From contig NC_088322.1 in the NCBI RefSeq assembly GCF_910592395.1, positions 11,713,431-11,777,430 of the forward strand: a DNA stretch of 64,000 nt, given 5' to 3'. The stretch is from Lineus longissimus (taxonomy: Eukaryota; Nemertea; Pilidiophora; Heteronemertea; Lineidae). Below the pieces are notes generated by a model. It searched no databases. It saw only the letters and a program-made list of their open reading frames with translations, and had not been told where the DNA came from. Position numbers and translations under genes: made by a program. This document shows, piece by piece, positions 35,625 to 58,809 of the stretch (position 1 is its first letter; each line of letters starts with the position of its first letter).

Positions 35625-35630
35625 AATAAA
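35625..35630 (+). terminator. Poly(A) signal AATAAA of beta-catenin
   Basis: Canonical hexamer about 2.5 kb after the stop at 33112-33114, followed by a T-rich stretch near 35650. It implies a long 3' UTR (33115 to about 35645) with no other supported gene inside it. Confidence 0.6.
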
Positions 35631-35649
35631 TCCATTTTGATACAAAAGT

Positions 35650-36435
35650 GTCTTTGTTCTTTCTATAATTGGGTGCCTGATGGTCTTGGATTTGATATCA
35701 GACTCCAGCTCTCCAAATGCATCCAATGGCCGCTATAAAATTGTTCATAGAGACTTTCTCTGTTTGAATCTGGTTTCTCTTTATCTCTTTGACGAACGCT
35801 GCCATCCCATGGACGCTAAATCGTCCGTAGGATCTGTTGAAAACTCATATATAAATCTGTTTCCTCCCAAAGCTGCCTGATCAGCTAACATTGGCTTTTC
35901 TTGTTTATCGCTTTAGGCGAGGGCTGTCCAATGCTATCATTTATTTTGACCTGGGGTCGGCCATCTGCATCGTTTTTAATGAGGTATCAAAAGACCCGCC
36001 GCTATAAATCATGTTGGACCATTTAATATCCGTGTCAAAACTTTCTCCGATCCCGGCTTTTGATCTTGTCCGCTGCTTTGACCAATCGGCTTTCGCTGAT
36101 GGTCATGATGTCGGTTGACACCTGTCAATTAAAGACGGGCCCCTTGCAATTTGTTCTCTACGGAAAGAGACTGGATGACCGATGGCCACACTGACAAGGA
36201 ACTACTTCACTTGCAAATAAACACCTGTTTCCGATCTGATGCTTTGCACTGTTGAGGTACTGATATTGGATTTAGATGAGGTTGTGAAATTGACTTTGCT
36301 GGGTGTCTTGTGACAGAGTTTTTGACAGGGATGCTTAGCTTAACTGGTTTTCATGCCATTATTACGCTGCAGGACCTGTTGGCCTGCAGCAGTAAAGAAC
36401 TTAAACATGAAATTATATAATATTTGACAATATTT
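35650..36435. other. Intergenic stretch between convergent genes
   Basis: Lies between the 3' end of beta-catenin (+) and the predicted 3' end of the protease-like gene (-). No ORF, RNA gene or clear repeat was supported. A minus-strand AATAAA (36436-36441) could terminate the protease-like transcript. Confidence 0.5.
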
Positions 36436-36749
36436 TTTATTTTTCGATTGGTAAGGTCGATCACACTCTTACAAGAGAATTTGACAATGTTCAGAAGCTT
36501 TTCATTGACACTGCGTTTGGGATCCCTCTTAACCTATAGGGGTACTCTCCCTTTACTTTTTGGCATAAAGGCCAAGGCACTTTAGTCCTTCAGACCTGAA
36601 AAATGGTGTAAATTGCAGCGTTAATAGTTAAAGGTGATCACATACTAAATAACATTTTCTTACTTTAAACGTTTCGAACTGGTGTTGCGTCGTTATCTCT
36701 TTCTCGATCAATGTCACCAAATGAATCTCGGATCTACATTGAATTGCCC

Positions 36750-39700
36750 TTATACGGAGACTACACATGTTGGAGCGAAGGGCCTTTAAGTAAGAACGAT
36801 ACTACAATGGACTGTCTAATGGAGAGACCAGCTGGAGCTATCGTCACAGCTTCTAAACTTACATTGCGGTCTTCTCAACTGCATCCCACGAACACCGGCT
36901 CCACAGCTTGTGCTTGTCTAGATCCGACGGAGTTGCGGACATGATGTCATAGCATGCGTCGGACTTGTCGTACGGCCCTTCCTCTGCGCCAAGCCTGGAA
37001 AGGTCGAATACTTATTGTTGATTTAGGAACATGTGGTGGTAGTGGTGGTAGTGGTGGGGGTTGTTGTGGTTGTTGTTGTAGTGGTGTTGGTGGTGGTGTT
37101 GATGGTGGTGTTGGGGGGGGGGGGGAGTGATGGTGTGTGGTAGTGTGTGTGGCGGACATGCATGATGTCACAGCATGGGGTAGACCTGTCGTATGTGCAA
37201 TGATTCGCCTAGAAACCATGGATTGCTAGTTTCTGCCATCCGCACTGTGCCCAAGTTAAATAAAGGGGTATCAGTTCCCGGCACGGGGACGGAGGGGGCA
37301 GTAACAAATTTAAGCTCCTGATTTGGCGAAGGGGACGGAGGGGGGGGGGGGGTGCTTTCACACTTACTGATGTCCTATCTCATGTGCGATCAGCCAAGAC
37401 CAAATTCCTTCTCCGGTGTTAAAGATCTGTCCGTTCACGACGAGCACTGGCCATTTCGAGCAGGCGGCGCCGATGGGGGCAAAACCATAGGCTATATGTA
37501 TATATGGATGAAAATCAAAACAAAATGTATTGCTTTTGTCCAAAAGCATACTCGTATAGCAGTTGACCATTTCAATCGGAGACAAAAAAAGAAGATAAAG
37601 AATTGAAAATTAAGTTGCAAACAGGAACCATGGGTTTGGATTCTGTTAATCTGTTTTGAAGAAGTAGCGTCCGGAGTGTACACTCCGGACGCAGTGGACC
37701 GGCATCGTCTTATCACCGACGCTTTGTAGTAGGCCTATGCTAAACGATTTATGATTATAATTTATAACGCAAAGAGGGAAACGATTTGCAACGATAATTT
37801 CCGTTTCAGAGATTGCGAAAGCGGCAAAAGCGGATTTTCGTTGCATTTCGTTCAACGATTCTGAAACGAATAATTTTGAGATTGAAACCAGCAACAGATT
37901 CGGTAGGCATCGATATCGATGACATAATTTTGTCGAGAATAGATCGTGGGTCGAACGTGAACTTACGGGCATTGTATCGCTTTTGCTCGGCATCTCTGGA
38001 AATTAAGAAAGAGCAGCTACACGTGGAGCATTTAACAACTCTTCGACTCAGTTATCAAATATGCAAGATTTGACAGCCTCCTATCTGAAATGGCTTTCGA
38101 CATCCAGACGACATTAAAAGTACAAACTAAGTACAAACTAATAAAGATATAGGCCGGGTCTATTTGGCAAGCCGCTCGCCGAACAGGCATCTTTTTTTGT
38201 CATGTTTGGTGAGCCGCTTGCCAAACAGCACTAAAAAGCCACCCTGTTCGGCCAGCCGGGCTTGCCAAACAGGCAAAAAATCTACCCTGTTTGGCGAGCT
38301 GGAGACTTTACTTTAATATCAATTAGTTCGGCTCTCCATTCAGGACAAGAAAAAATCGCTGTTTGGTAAGCCGGGCTTGCCAAGTAGTCACTTCCAAAGA
38401 ATATATCAGGTGCCGCCCATGTTCAGACACAGCATCCTGGCACCGGTTTTCAATAACTCCGCCTCTCGATATAGGAGCTAGCTACGCCCCTGGTATATTT
38501 TAGACACTTCGAGGCACTGGGATACTTACGAGAAGATGAGCGCAGCCAAATCGTACCCAGATGAATGCGATTTGGCGTACTCAGCTAACTGGACGAACCC
38601 ATCTCCATCATATCGCGCGGCGGATTGAATCCACTGAAATATGGATTGTACAAGGTAACACCACGAAGAATGACGAATGAAGATGAATAAGTTGATCGAT
38701 GAATGTCGTAAGAATGGTAATGGAGACGTTGAATGAAGAATGAAGAAGACGACGTATGAAGAATGAAGAATGAAGAAGATGAATTATAAGTTGAACAATG
38801 AATGATTTGAAAAATGACTGATGAAGGATGAGGGGAAGGATACGTCGAATAAAAGATGATGAAGAAGAAGAGGTTGAACGATGAATGAAGAATGACCGAT
38901 GAGTAATGAAGGATAAAGGATGAAGAATGAAGACTACGTCGAACGAAGAATGAAGATGGAGACGTCGAAGGAAGAATGGAGAACGATGAATGAAGAACGA
39001 ACAATACATATGTACATGTATAAAAAATGTACACAACATTGAATTACGTTGAATGATGAATGACGAATGAAGAAGAAGAAGTCGTCGGACAAAGAATGAA
39101 GTAGAAGAATACGTCGATTGGCGAATGACGAGTATAGAAAGTAGAATTAGAATAGAAGAATAAGAAGAATTTTAATACGAAAGAAGACGAAGAAGCTGAA
39201 CAAGGCTTGAAGGAGGAGGCAAGGAACAAGACTAGAGAACGAAGAAGAGACGAAGAACAGGAGGGAAAAGTATCTGTATTTCTAATCTGAAAAACTCACC
39301 GGGTCGGCAGTTCGGCTATCCACTCGTTGTATATCAGCAATGGACACGGACATGTCGTAGGGGAAGCCTGCATTCCTTGAAAGAACCCAGTCAATCTTGA
39401 AAGGAAAAAATAACTGAGCGTGTAAAATATGGGAAAGCCATGTCTTCTAAAGCAACTGGTACACAGCATAAGCATCTTACCTAATATTGTATCAACACCC
39501 ATCCTTGAGTACTGCGGATCACTGTGAAGGTTCAGCCAAAGACCTTTTTCATACATGTATATATCAAGGATTTCTAGAGCGGGGGAGGTCTAAGGAAAAG
39601 GGTCGTTAAAGAACTGGACTTTTGCGGTACGGTTCCTCCTTTTTAAAATAAAACCTTGGTTGGTTTTCTCGCAGAAAATCCAAAACCATCGGAACTAAGG

Positions 39701-40254
39701 GCTAGGAGACCGGTCAAGGAAGAGAGGTGACCAAGGGCGGTCTAGCAAATCCGTAGCAAGACAGGCGTATGCCATAATAAAAAGCTTACCCCTTGTCGTG
39801 TTTCGGTCCGCAGGCTTTGCTGTAGTTTGGACCAAGTGAAACCAGATTGGAAGTTCTCGTAGGCCTGTATCTGCTCCGAAGTAACGAATAGTGCCAGCCT
39901 TATATTACCCCTCTCTTGCCCGAGAGCTTGCGAAGTAAGAAATAGAGTCTTAGTATTCATGTTCATGTATCATACTGGGTGTCATAAAAAAACCAAATCA
40001 AATTTGGTCTCAAAGGAAGCACATGTCAGTCAACATGCATTTGAACAAAATCGTTCCAGCGAAATTGTGCGGCTTAGAGAAAACGGCAAATTTTCATTGA
40101 GATTTACATACGTACGAGTTTTGTTGCAGACATGCAGTGTGAGTTTTGCCTTGAGACATCAAAAATGGGCTGAAAACACATTCACTGTGAGATTGAACTT
40201 ACCAATATTGCTGCAAGCCAACACTGAGAGGAATATCAGTGACCACATCTTCAT
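36750..40254 (-). CDS. Secreted metzincin (ADAM/ADAMTS-type) protease-like protein with altered zinc site
   Basis: Eight minus-strand exons keep phase: 40203-40254, 39790-39926, 39481-39589, 39300-39367, 38530-38633, 37368-37550, 36863-36994 and 36750-36783 (TAA), giving about 272 residues. The first exon is a signal peptide (KMWSLIFLSVLAC). The body looks like a reprolysin/ADAMTS catalytic domain: early strand NIRLALFVTSEQI, then SSGYDLAALIF, AYGFAPIGAACS, the zinc helix HEIGHQLGAEE spanning a phase-2 junction, and a Met-turn DIMS followed by LWSRCSW. There is no obvious prodomain, disintegrin or thrombospondin repeat. The family consensus is HExxHxxGxxH; here the third ligand position is Glu. 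The 37368-37550 exon could instead begin at 37532, removing six residues, and the acceptors of the 39300-39367 and last exons were picked by phase. Function as an active protease is therefore uncertain. Confidence 0.75.
37030..37135. repeat. TGG/TTG-rich microsatellite
   Basis: An imperfect run of GGTGGT, TGTTGT and GTGGTG triplets ends in a long G-run near 37115-37127. It lies in the intron between the zinc-helix exon and the Met-turn exon of the protease-like gene. A second G-run is at about 37339-37352 in the same intron. Confidence 0.85.
38151..38398. repeat. Dispersed repeat, copy A (about 248 bp)
   Basis: Nearly identical to 55486-55731 over the whole length. The ends are imperfectly inverted: the left begins GGTCTATTTGGCAAGCC and the right, reverse-complemented, reads TACTTGGCAAGCC. 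The interior repeats GGCAAGC/GCTTGCC words. This suggests a short non-autonomous element. No coding capacity was seen. It lies in an intron of the protease-like gene. Confidence 0.8.
38650..39270. repeat. GAATGAAGAA-type satellite tract
   Basis: About 600 bp of degenerate GAATGAAGAA, GATGAATGA and ACGTCGAA words, purine-rich on the plus strand. The open frames it creates on the minus strand are Ser/Phe/His-rich low-complexity artefacts. It fills much of one intron of the protease-like gene. Confidence 0.8.
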
Positions 40255-41262
40255 CTGAAAAAAAACAAACGACTTTATTCAGGCGAGAGGGGCATTAAAC
40301 TCGTACAACTGCCTGTACAACCTAACTGGAAACTGCGGCTAATGGAACATGTTATCAAATTTAGCTTTACAGCCTCAAAATCGGGCAACAACTCATCACA
40401 CAGAAGAAAGAAGACTATATTTTTTTACAGCTGCCGCGGCCTTCGCCTCATTCTCGGTGTGTGATCGTTTCAAGGAACACTGAAGAACCAACCAACTGGC
40501 AGCCTCTTGTTGAAGATGAAACGTCTCCCCTGGCACGGCCTTGTACTCAACATTGAAGACCACATACTCACAAGAGGCTGCTGAACTGACGCCAGGAACA
40601 AGTTGATGCCAAAAGCGGAGATAGTGGAGGTAGGTCACGGGTAAGATCGCTTGATGCAGTGAAGCGATATGGTACGGCTGGTGGTGGTAATGGTTTAAAT
40701 CCACTTGTTGACCGCTGCCAGTGACAGTGGGGATGACTTGATGGATCGACGGAAGATAATATTATCAAGTCCGATTGTTTTTCGGTGCTGTCTCTCTTGC
40801 TCTGATTTTGAAAGAGGACATCCCCGGACCCTGGGACCTTATCACCAGTTTGACCATTACTGAACCGTGAGGCCTGTATCCCCATAAACTATATATGGGA
40901 ACGAGGTCTGTGTCATGCAAAAATAAATATCGGCATTGGGAACGTCGACGGCATCTTTTCAAATAAGCCAGATCTGTCTTTTATGTCAAGAGACATGTTT
41001 AACAAATTCAGAGATAGGCCCCATATTCCCACGATAGTGTTTGTTTAAGATTGAAAACATTCTGTCAGTTCATATCAAACTGTCACTAGAGTACACTACA
41101 ACAATTATTTGCTCTTAAAATCAACATCGTGTCAAATTTTATGTCAAATTTATTCAACATTCTATATAAAATTATAGTAGCTATATCTAGGGCCAAGATC
41201 CCCTAGGTCATTGCATGTAGCAACCCCAATTACGACCACCGTAGAGATTTTTAAATCATTAA

Positions 41263-41770
41263 AGCTGAACTGCATGCACAAAACCAGAGCACCCCATGCG
41301 GCAATAGTAAGAAATTCAAACGACCGAAAGGCCCTTCTGAATACGGCCTGAAACATGATAGACCTCCAATGTTTCGATGCGCTTGATTTCACAAACCAGT
41401 AAGCCACAGGACGGTGCGGAAAATTTCTGGTTCATCTCTCAAAAATAAAGCATAATCGCTTCATATAAGATATATTTGCTGGCAGCTGCGGATCACAAGA
41501 AAGCCGCCCTAGCTCAGACGGTTAGAGCGTTCGTATTCTGAGCCCGAGTTCCCGGGTTCGAATCCTTAGAGAAGATTTTGATTTTTTCCTCTTCCATAAT
41601 TCTCCGAGACTGACCGCATCGTCCTGTGGCTTGCTGGTTTGTGAAATCAAGCTCATCGAAGCATTGGAGGTCTATCATGTTTCAGACCGTATTCAGAAGG
41701 ACCTTTCGATCGTTTGAATTTCTTACTATTGCCGCATGGGACGCTCTGGTTTTGTGCATGCAGTTCAGCT
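41263..41770. repeat. Inverted repeat, about 157-bp arms around a tRNA-like core
   Basis: Left arm 41263-41419 and right arm 41614-41770 are close reverse complements, for example left 'AACTGCATGCACAAAACCAG' and right 'TTTTGTGCATGCAG', or left 'CCACAGGACGGTGCGG' and right 'CCGCATCGTCCTGTGG'. The spacer of about 194 bp contains the tRNA-like segment at 41502-41568. Point differences are spread over both arms, so it is not new. Confidence 0.8.
41502..41568 (+). repeat. tRNA-like segment (Pol III A and B boxes)
   Basis: Contains TAGCTCAGACGGTTAGAGCG, a near-perfect tRNA D-arm/A-box, and GGGTTCGAATCC, a perfect B-box, at tRNA spacing. The acceptor (GCCGCCC) and anticodon stems do not pair with what follows, so a functional tRNA is unlikely; a tRNA-derived SINE head or tRNA pseudogene fits better. 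Placed between the arms of the inverted repeat. Confidence 0.55.
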
Positions 41771-42141
41771 GCCTTTTCTAGGGCTCAAGGCTTAGAATCT
41801 GCCCTTATAAAGAAAGGACGCTGAGAATATGATATGTTTTGGTTAGGAAGTAAAATGGTGGCCAGCGGTAGAATGGTTCACCATTTTAGTATTCACCATT
41901 CATAGTGACTGCCTCTCCTGCTACACGGACTATTATTGACCAGCTAGTCCATTAGACAGCAGGAAAGATGTTTACTCTTACGTAATGAGTTACATTGTAA
42001 ATAATGAATGAGAAAAAAATAATACGCTTATATCGCCAATGATTGTAGTCCAAATCGACGAGATCTGCAGATATGTCGTGACACACAACATGCTTTGCAA
42101 AAAGTTGATGCTGAAATTGATAATTCAAATACAAAAAGTAA

Positions 42142-54832
<12,691 letters not shown>

Positions 54833-55099
54833 TTCGATGCGGCAGGGTGTGTCAAAAACAAGACAAAAGTATGCTTCAAGAAACGGTTGTTTATTATAGT
54901 GCCACTAAAATGACCGGCGAGATTTGGCTGATGAGACACTTTTTACTTCCAATCTCCTATTTCTAACGACATGTTTCTGGCGAGAATGCTGTTTGTACAC
55001 TTTTTTCCTGAAACGAAACATATTTGTTACTTTTACTAAATAACTCCAATACAAAACTGTCCTCATCTTATCAATGGCAAACGCACAATCGTTATTAAC

Positions 55100-55105
55100 A
55101 ATAAA
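55100..55105 (+). terminator. Poly(A) signal AATAAA of the glutamate receptor gene
   Basis: Canonical hexamer about 270 bases after the stop at 54830-54832, implying a short 3' UTR ending near 55125. Confidence 0.55.
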
Positions 55106-55485
55106 CTCAATTAGTTGCATCTACAATAGTCATATTGACTTATTCATTGGTTGGTTGGTGTTTCAAAACACCGAATTCACACAGGTTCCCCTCTTGTTGT
55201 GCAATTCACAGACGTTGACGTAGGGTGGTCCACAAACAAGTCGTCGATGATTTCACAAAGTGATCAGTCGCCAATTTTTCTGAAATTGAGATAACAGCGC
55301 CATCTTAGTTATACTAGCCATGTCTGCCACACACCAATTATCAGAGTGATATTCAAAGTCAATGTCACTTCTATAACTCTTTACCCGCTATTCATGCATT
55401 TCGTGCCATTATACTCTATCATATGTCATGCACAGACTCATTCAAACTGTATGAAATCTTTGAGTGGAGTTTTCTCAAAATGAAA

Positions 55486-55731
55486 AGGCCGGGTCTATTT
55501 GGCAAGCCGCTCGCCGAACAGGCATCTTTTTTGTCCTGTTTGGAGAGCCGCTTGCCAAATAGCACTAAAAAGCCACCCTGTTCGGCCAGCCGGGCTTGCC
55601 AATAGGTAAAAAATCTACCCTGTTCGGCGAGCTGGAGACTTTACTTTAATATCAATGAGTTCGGCTCTCCATTCAGGACAAGAAAAAGTCGCTGTTTGGT
55701 AAGCCGGGCTTGCCAAGTAGTCACTTCCAAA
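55486..55731. repeat. Dispersed repeat, copy B (about 246 bp)
   Basis: Same orientation as and nearly identical to the copy at 38151-38398, with a handful of substitutions and small indels. It is bounded by GGCCGGGTCTATTT on the left and AGTCACTTCCAAA on the right. The flanks differ from those of copy A, so only the element was copied. Confidence 0.8.
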
Positions 55732-55739
55732 TGAAACAT

Positions 55740-56541
55740 TTGTTGATTGGTCACTTCATGAAATCATCTATGAAGTGTGCAATTATGGTTTTCCAACCCT
55801 AGTAGAGAAAGTTTCTGGCAGAATTACATCATTTGTAGAAATTTTAGCAAATCATAATCGATTGCACACTTATATCTGTATATCTTGGTATATATCATCC
55901 TCAATGAGCAAATACATGCTTGTGCAAATCAATGTTAGAAGGAATCCAATTCATCAACAGGTGAAAATTAGCGCTTAGCTGGCAGAGATTCTAATTTGAA
56001 TGCCCTCAAACATGCCAAATCCGCCTTTACTTACACATCAGCATACATGCATTAACATGTGCCTATATAGTAGAGTTCATTTGCACTGTCCATATTTCGT
56101 CATTCCGCCCCTATCTGATATTCCACATTGATGGAAGTGGCATATACATCTGAAGTGATATGTACTATACCTCTTCAGATGACAGGTGGAGCGATGTTGA
56201 TGTAAACACTTTTCACAATGTACATGTACATGTACATCAATCCCCATCGACTATGCATGGGGTCATATCATATCGTTCAAAGGTATAAACAAATACATGT
56301 ATACATGCGCATGTCTTTCGGCAGATACTGAGGATATTCGATTTTCTTTGAAGCAAGCGTGAAATTTGGTTTACTCCTCCGTAAAATAGACTTATCTGCT
56401 GATTCGGCCTGGAGCAAAACAGCATATCATACATTATAAACCTGGGAATGGCCGAATGACCAGGTGTACCGCGCAGTCAGCGTTCATTTCTCCCGAATGG
56501 TTTCTGGATTTAATAGGGTGGTGAATGAATCCGTGTATAGG
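55740..56541. other. Intergenic stretch
   Basis: AT-rich, with tACATGTa-type words near 56220-56300 and no ORF, RNA gene or splice-consistent exon that I can support. Confidence 0.5.
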
Positions 56542-56548
56542 CCAATAG

Positions 56549-57113
56549 CGCTGAAAGGGTGGACGTCGTCCTGGGTGGACAAATGGTACCCAGGTTCGAG
56601 ATCGACTGGACAATAAGCACCCTGGGTGCCATTACACTAGACAAATAGCACCCAGCTTCATTTTGCCTGGCTTACGGATCTTAGGGGCGACGTTTCTTGC
56701 AATCTCGTTCTATCTCGCGCCGTGGTACTTGCGGCATTAGCAGTGCTCGAGATAAACAGAAAAAACGCGTTTAGGCCTATAGGTCTTTGAAAGCACATTT
56801 CGGATATATCGCTCCTATATACCTTTTCTGAATAAATCATCCGAAATGTGCTTTCAAAGACCTTTAGGCCTAGACGCGTTTTTTCTGTTTATCTGTTCTT
56901 TTTATTTCGCGCACTGCTAATGCCACAAGTACCACGGCGCGAGATAAAACGAGATTGCCAGAAACGTCTTCGTCCCTAAGATGCGTAAGCCAGGCAAAAA
57001 GAAGCTGGGTGCTATTTATCTAGTGTAATGGCACCCAGGGTGCTTATTGTCCAGTCGTTCTCGAACCTGGGTACCAATGGTCGGCACCCAGGACGACATC
57101 CACCCTTTCAGCG
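56549..57113. mobile_element. Fold-back transposable element (565 bp, about 255-bp inverted arms)
   Basis: The left arm begins CGCTGAAAGGGTGGACGTC and the right arm ends with its inverse, GACATCCACCCTTTCAGCG. Complementarity runs on through GTGCCATTACACTAG / CTAGTGTAATGGCAC to the centre, where GAAAGCACATTTCGGA meets TCCGAAATGTGCTTTC around a spacer of about 35 bp. The flanks are CCAATAG (56542-56548) and TCAATAG (57114-57120), a probable 7-bp target-site duplication with one mismatch. No transposase is present, so it is non-autonomous. Confidence 0.85.
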
Positions 57114-57354
57114 TCAATAGCGCTTTGATACAGTACAGTTGTAAAGTAGTATATGAGCCTACGTTTGATTTTACATTTCACACAATGTTAAGAAAGTGAT
57201 GTGTGCATCAAGAATGTCGGATTAAGGGTGATGATTCAGCTGAATTCGACATTTTCTTATTTTCTTACCGGCGGCAAAAAGCATCCTGGTACCTACGATG
57301 CCATCGACACAACCTACAATGCTTAATTCGATCACAAGCATGGGCATGGGGACG

Positions 57355-57476
57355 GTATATATCGAGAACGAAGTTCTTCAAGTGGGGATCTCAAAGCGAC
57401 GAGTGCAATTTCGTTCCTATAAATTATCACCCACTCTGGGGAGAGACATACCATTCTGACTGAATCCAACATAAAG
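57355..57476 (+). promoter_or_regulatory. Tentative promoter and 5' UTR exon of peptide gene 1
   Basis: The exon with the start codon of peptide gene 1 is preceded by an acceptor (TTTTACAG, ending 58745), implying an upstream 5' UTR exon. The best visible candidate ends at 57476 (ATAAAG/GTAAGT) and has a TATA-like GGTATATATCG at 57354-57364. Inferred from consensus only. Confidence 0.3.
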
Positions 57477-57936
57477 GTAAGTCTTCCAGACCATTTTATC
57501 CCGAAATTTACCCAAATTCACCACACATGATACGCCATGCGAGCGTGACCTTGTTTTCTTTAGAATTGTAACTTATCGTCAGGGATAGCTCCAAAGTATT
57601 GCTATAATAAGCAATAGTTATTGAGCCTGGGAACTTGTCAGTGGAATACTGGTAGGTCCCCGAAGCGATCGAAGCGATGAGTTAAAGCAGTGTCTTTCTG
57701 AAAGTAACAATATGATGTACAGTCTAGCTAGCCCATTGATATCAAGACTATTAGTCCATACCATATCTCGCAAAAAGGGACCAAACCAATGCGATTTGTA
57801 GCATATTGTTAAAAAATATTTCTAATTACATAACGTCAAAGCAATTGCGCAAGTTATTCATTTTTTAATCTGCCATTTTAAAAAACCTAAAAATATCTTT
57901 ATTTCGAACTTATTTTGAAAAATTTCGTAAAAAATG

Positions 57937-58008
57937 GATCAGAATGGGAATCGAACACTGGACCTCAGAGGCGACAGGCGCTGATGATTCCACTACGCCA
58001 TAGGGACA
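57937..58008 (-). repeat. tRNA-like SINE segment
   Basis: On the minus strand, TGGCGTAGTGGAATCATCAG (A-box region) and GTGTTCGATTCCC (B-box region) lie at tRNA spacing, followed by a T/A-rich tail. No full cloverleaf was found. It lies in the proposed first intron of peptide gene 1. Confidence 0.45.
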
Positions 58009-58809
58009 TCACATACGCCATTCTATGAAAAATGGAGTCATATAATAATATTCAAGCTTATTCTCTCTGCCAGTTTTAGCTTTCATGTGGTATAAGTCAC
58101 TATGCATACATTTCGATCACGTAGGATTTTCAGACTCACAGTTTCGTACTAATTTTGTTGATGATGAGATCACAAAAAGGTATTTCCTTTAGGATAAAAC
58201 AGTATCGCCCAACATATTTTAATCATGTCACAAACTTTCGGGTGACAAGACCCCCTAAATGTCTTATAAATCTTATAACACGTGTATGAGGCCATTTGGC
58301 GGCTATAGCGGCCAATTCATGCAGGGGTAGAGTTTAGCGATCACCTGTCCGATTGTTTGTCATCGTGATCAGCACTCTCCCGGTCTTCGGTCCTAGGTCT
58401 CATTTTATGCCACCCGCTGAAAACCGAGTCAGACTTGGCAACGATATTTACCATGACGACGCTTGGAGAATGTATGATCAGGTTCGAACAATGGAATAGG
58501 CGTTCGCGTCGGCGTTGCGGGGGCTTCGCGAAAACTCCCTACTAGATAAACTTCCGGTCCTGCGCCAGAAGGATGCACAAACGCGAACAACATAGTTTTG
58601 TCGCCCCCTTCGGAAAATACCCTACTGGCTGTTGAACCCCGCCTTTAAAGCCCAAAGTCCAGCAAATCAAAAGTTATTTACAGGTTTACCTGGTGGAAAA
58701 TAAAGGAAAACGGAAATTATTGCTTACACCTATTTCCTTTTACAGATAAACACCCAGTTAACTATATTAACAACCCAGGGTTACACCCCATTTCACCAAA
58801 AGAAGCCGG

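Larger units (their letters stand above)
40255..42141. other. Intergenic region between divergent genes
   Basis: Separates the start of the protease-like gene (-) from the start of the glutamate receptor gene (+), so it should hold two promoters; none is convincing by eye. It contains the inverted repeat with a tRNA-like core at 41263-41770. A minus-strand open frame at 40396-40704 resembles no family I recognise. Confidence 0.5.

Noticed and set aside
36711-36944. 77-codon plus-strand frame
   Set aside because: Antisense to the Met-turn and terminal exons of the protease-like gene, which have better splice and family support.
38585-39039. Overlapping minus-strand frames of 143-149 codons rich in Ser, Phe and His
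   Set aside because: They translate the GAATGAAGAA satellite; the low-complexity composition explains them. Only the 38530-38633 part is used, in another frame, as a protease-like exon.
40396-40704. 102-codon minus-strand frame with a vaguely cystatin-like QLVPGV stretch
   Set aside because: The QxVxG resemblance is weak and the rest of the cystatin fold is not visible; it could be chance.
41502-41568. Functional tRNA gene
   Set aside because: A and B boxes are present, but acceptor and anticodon stems do not pair, so it was annotated as a SINE-like or pseudo-tRNA segment.
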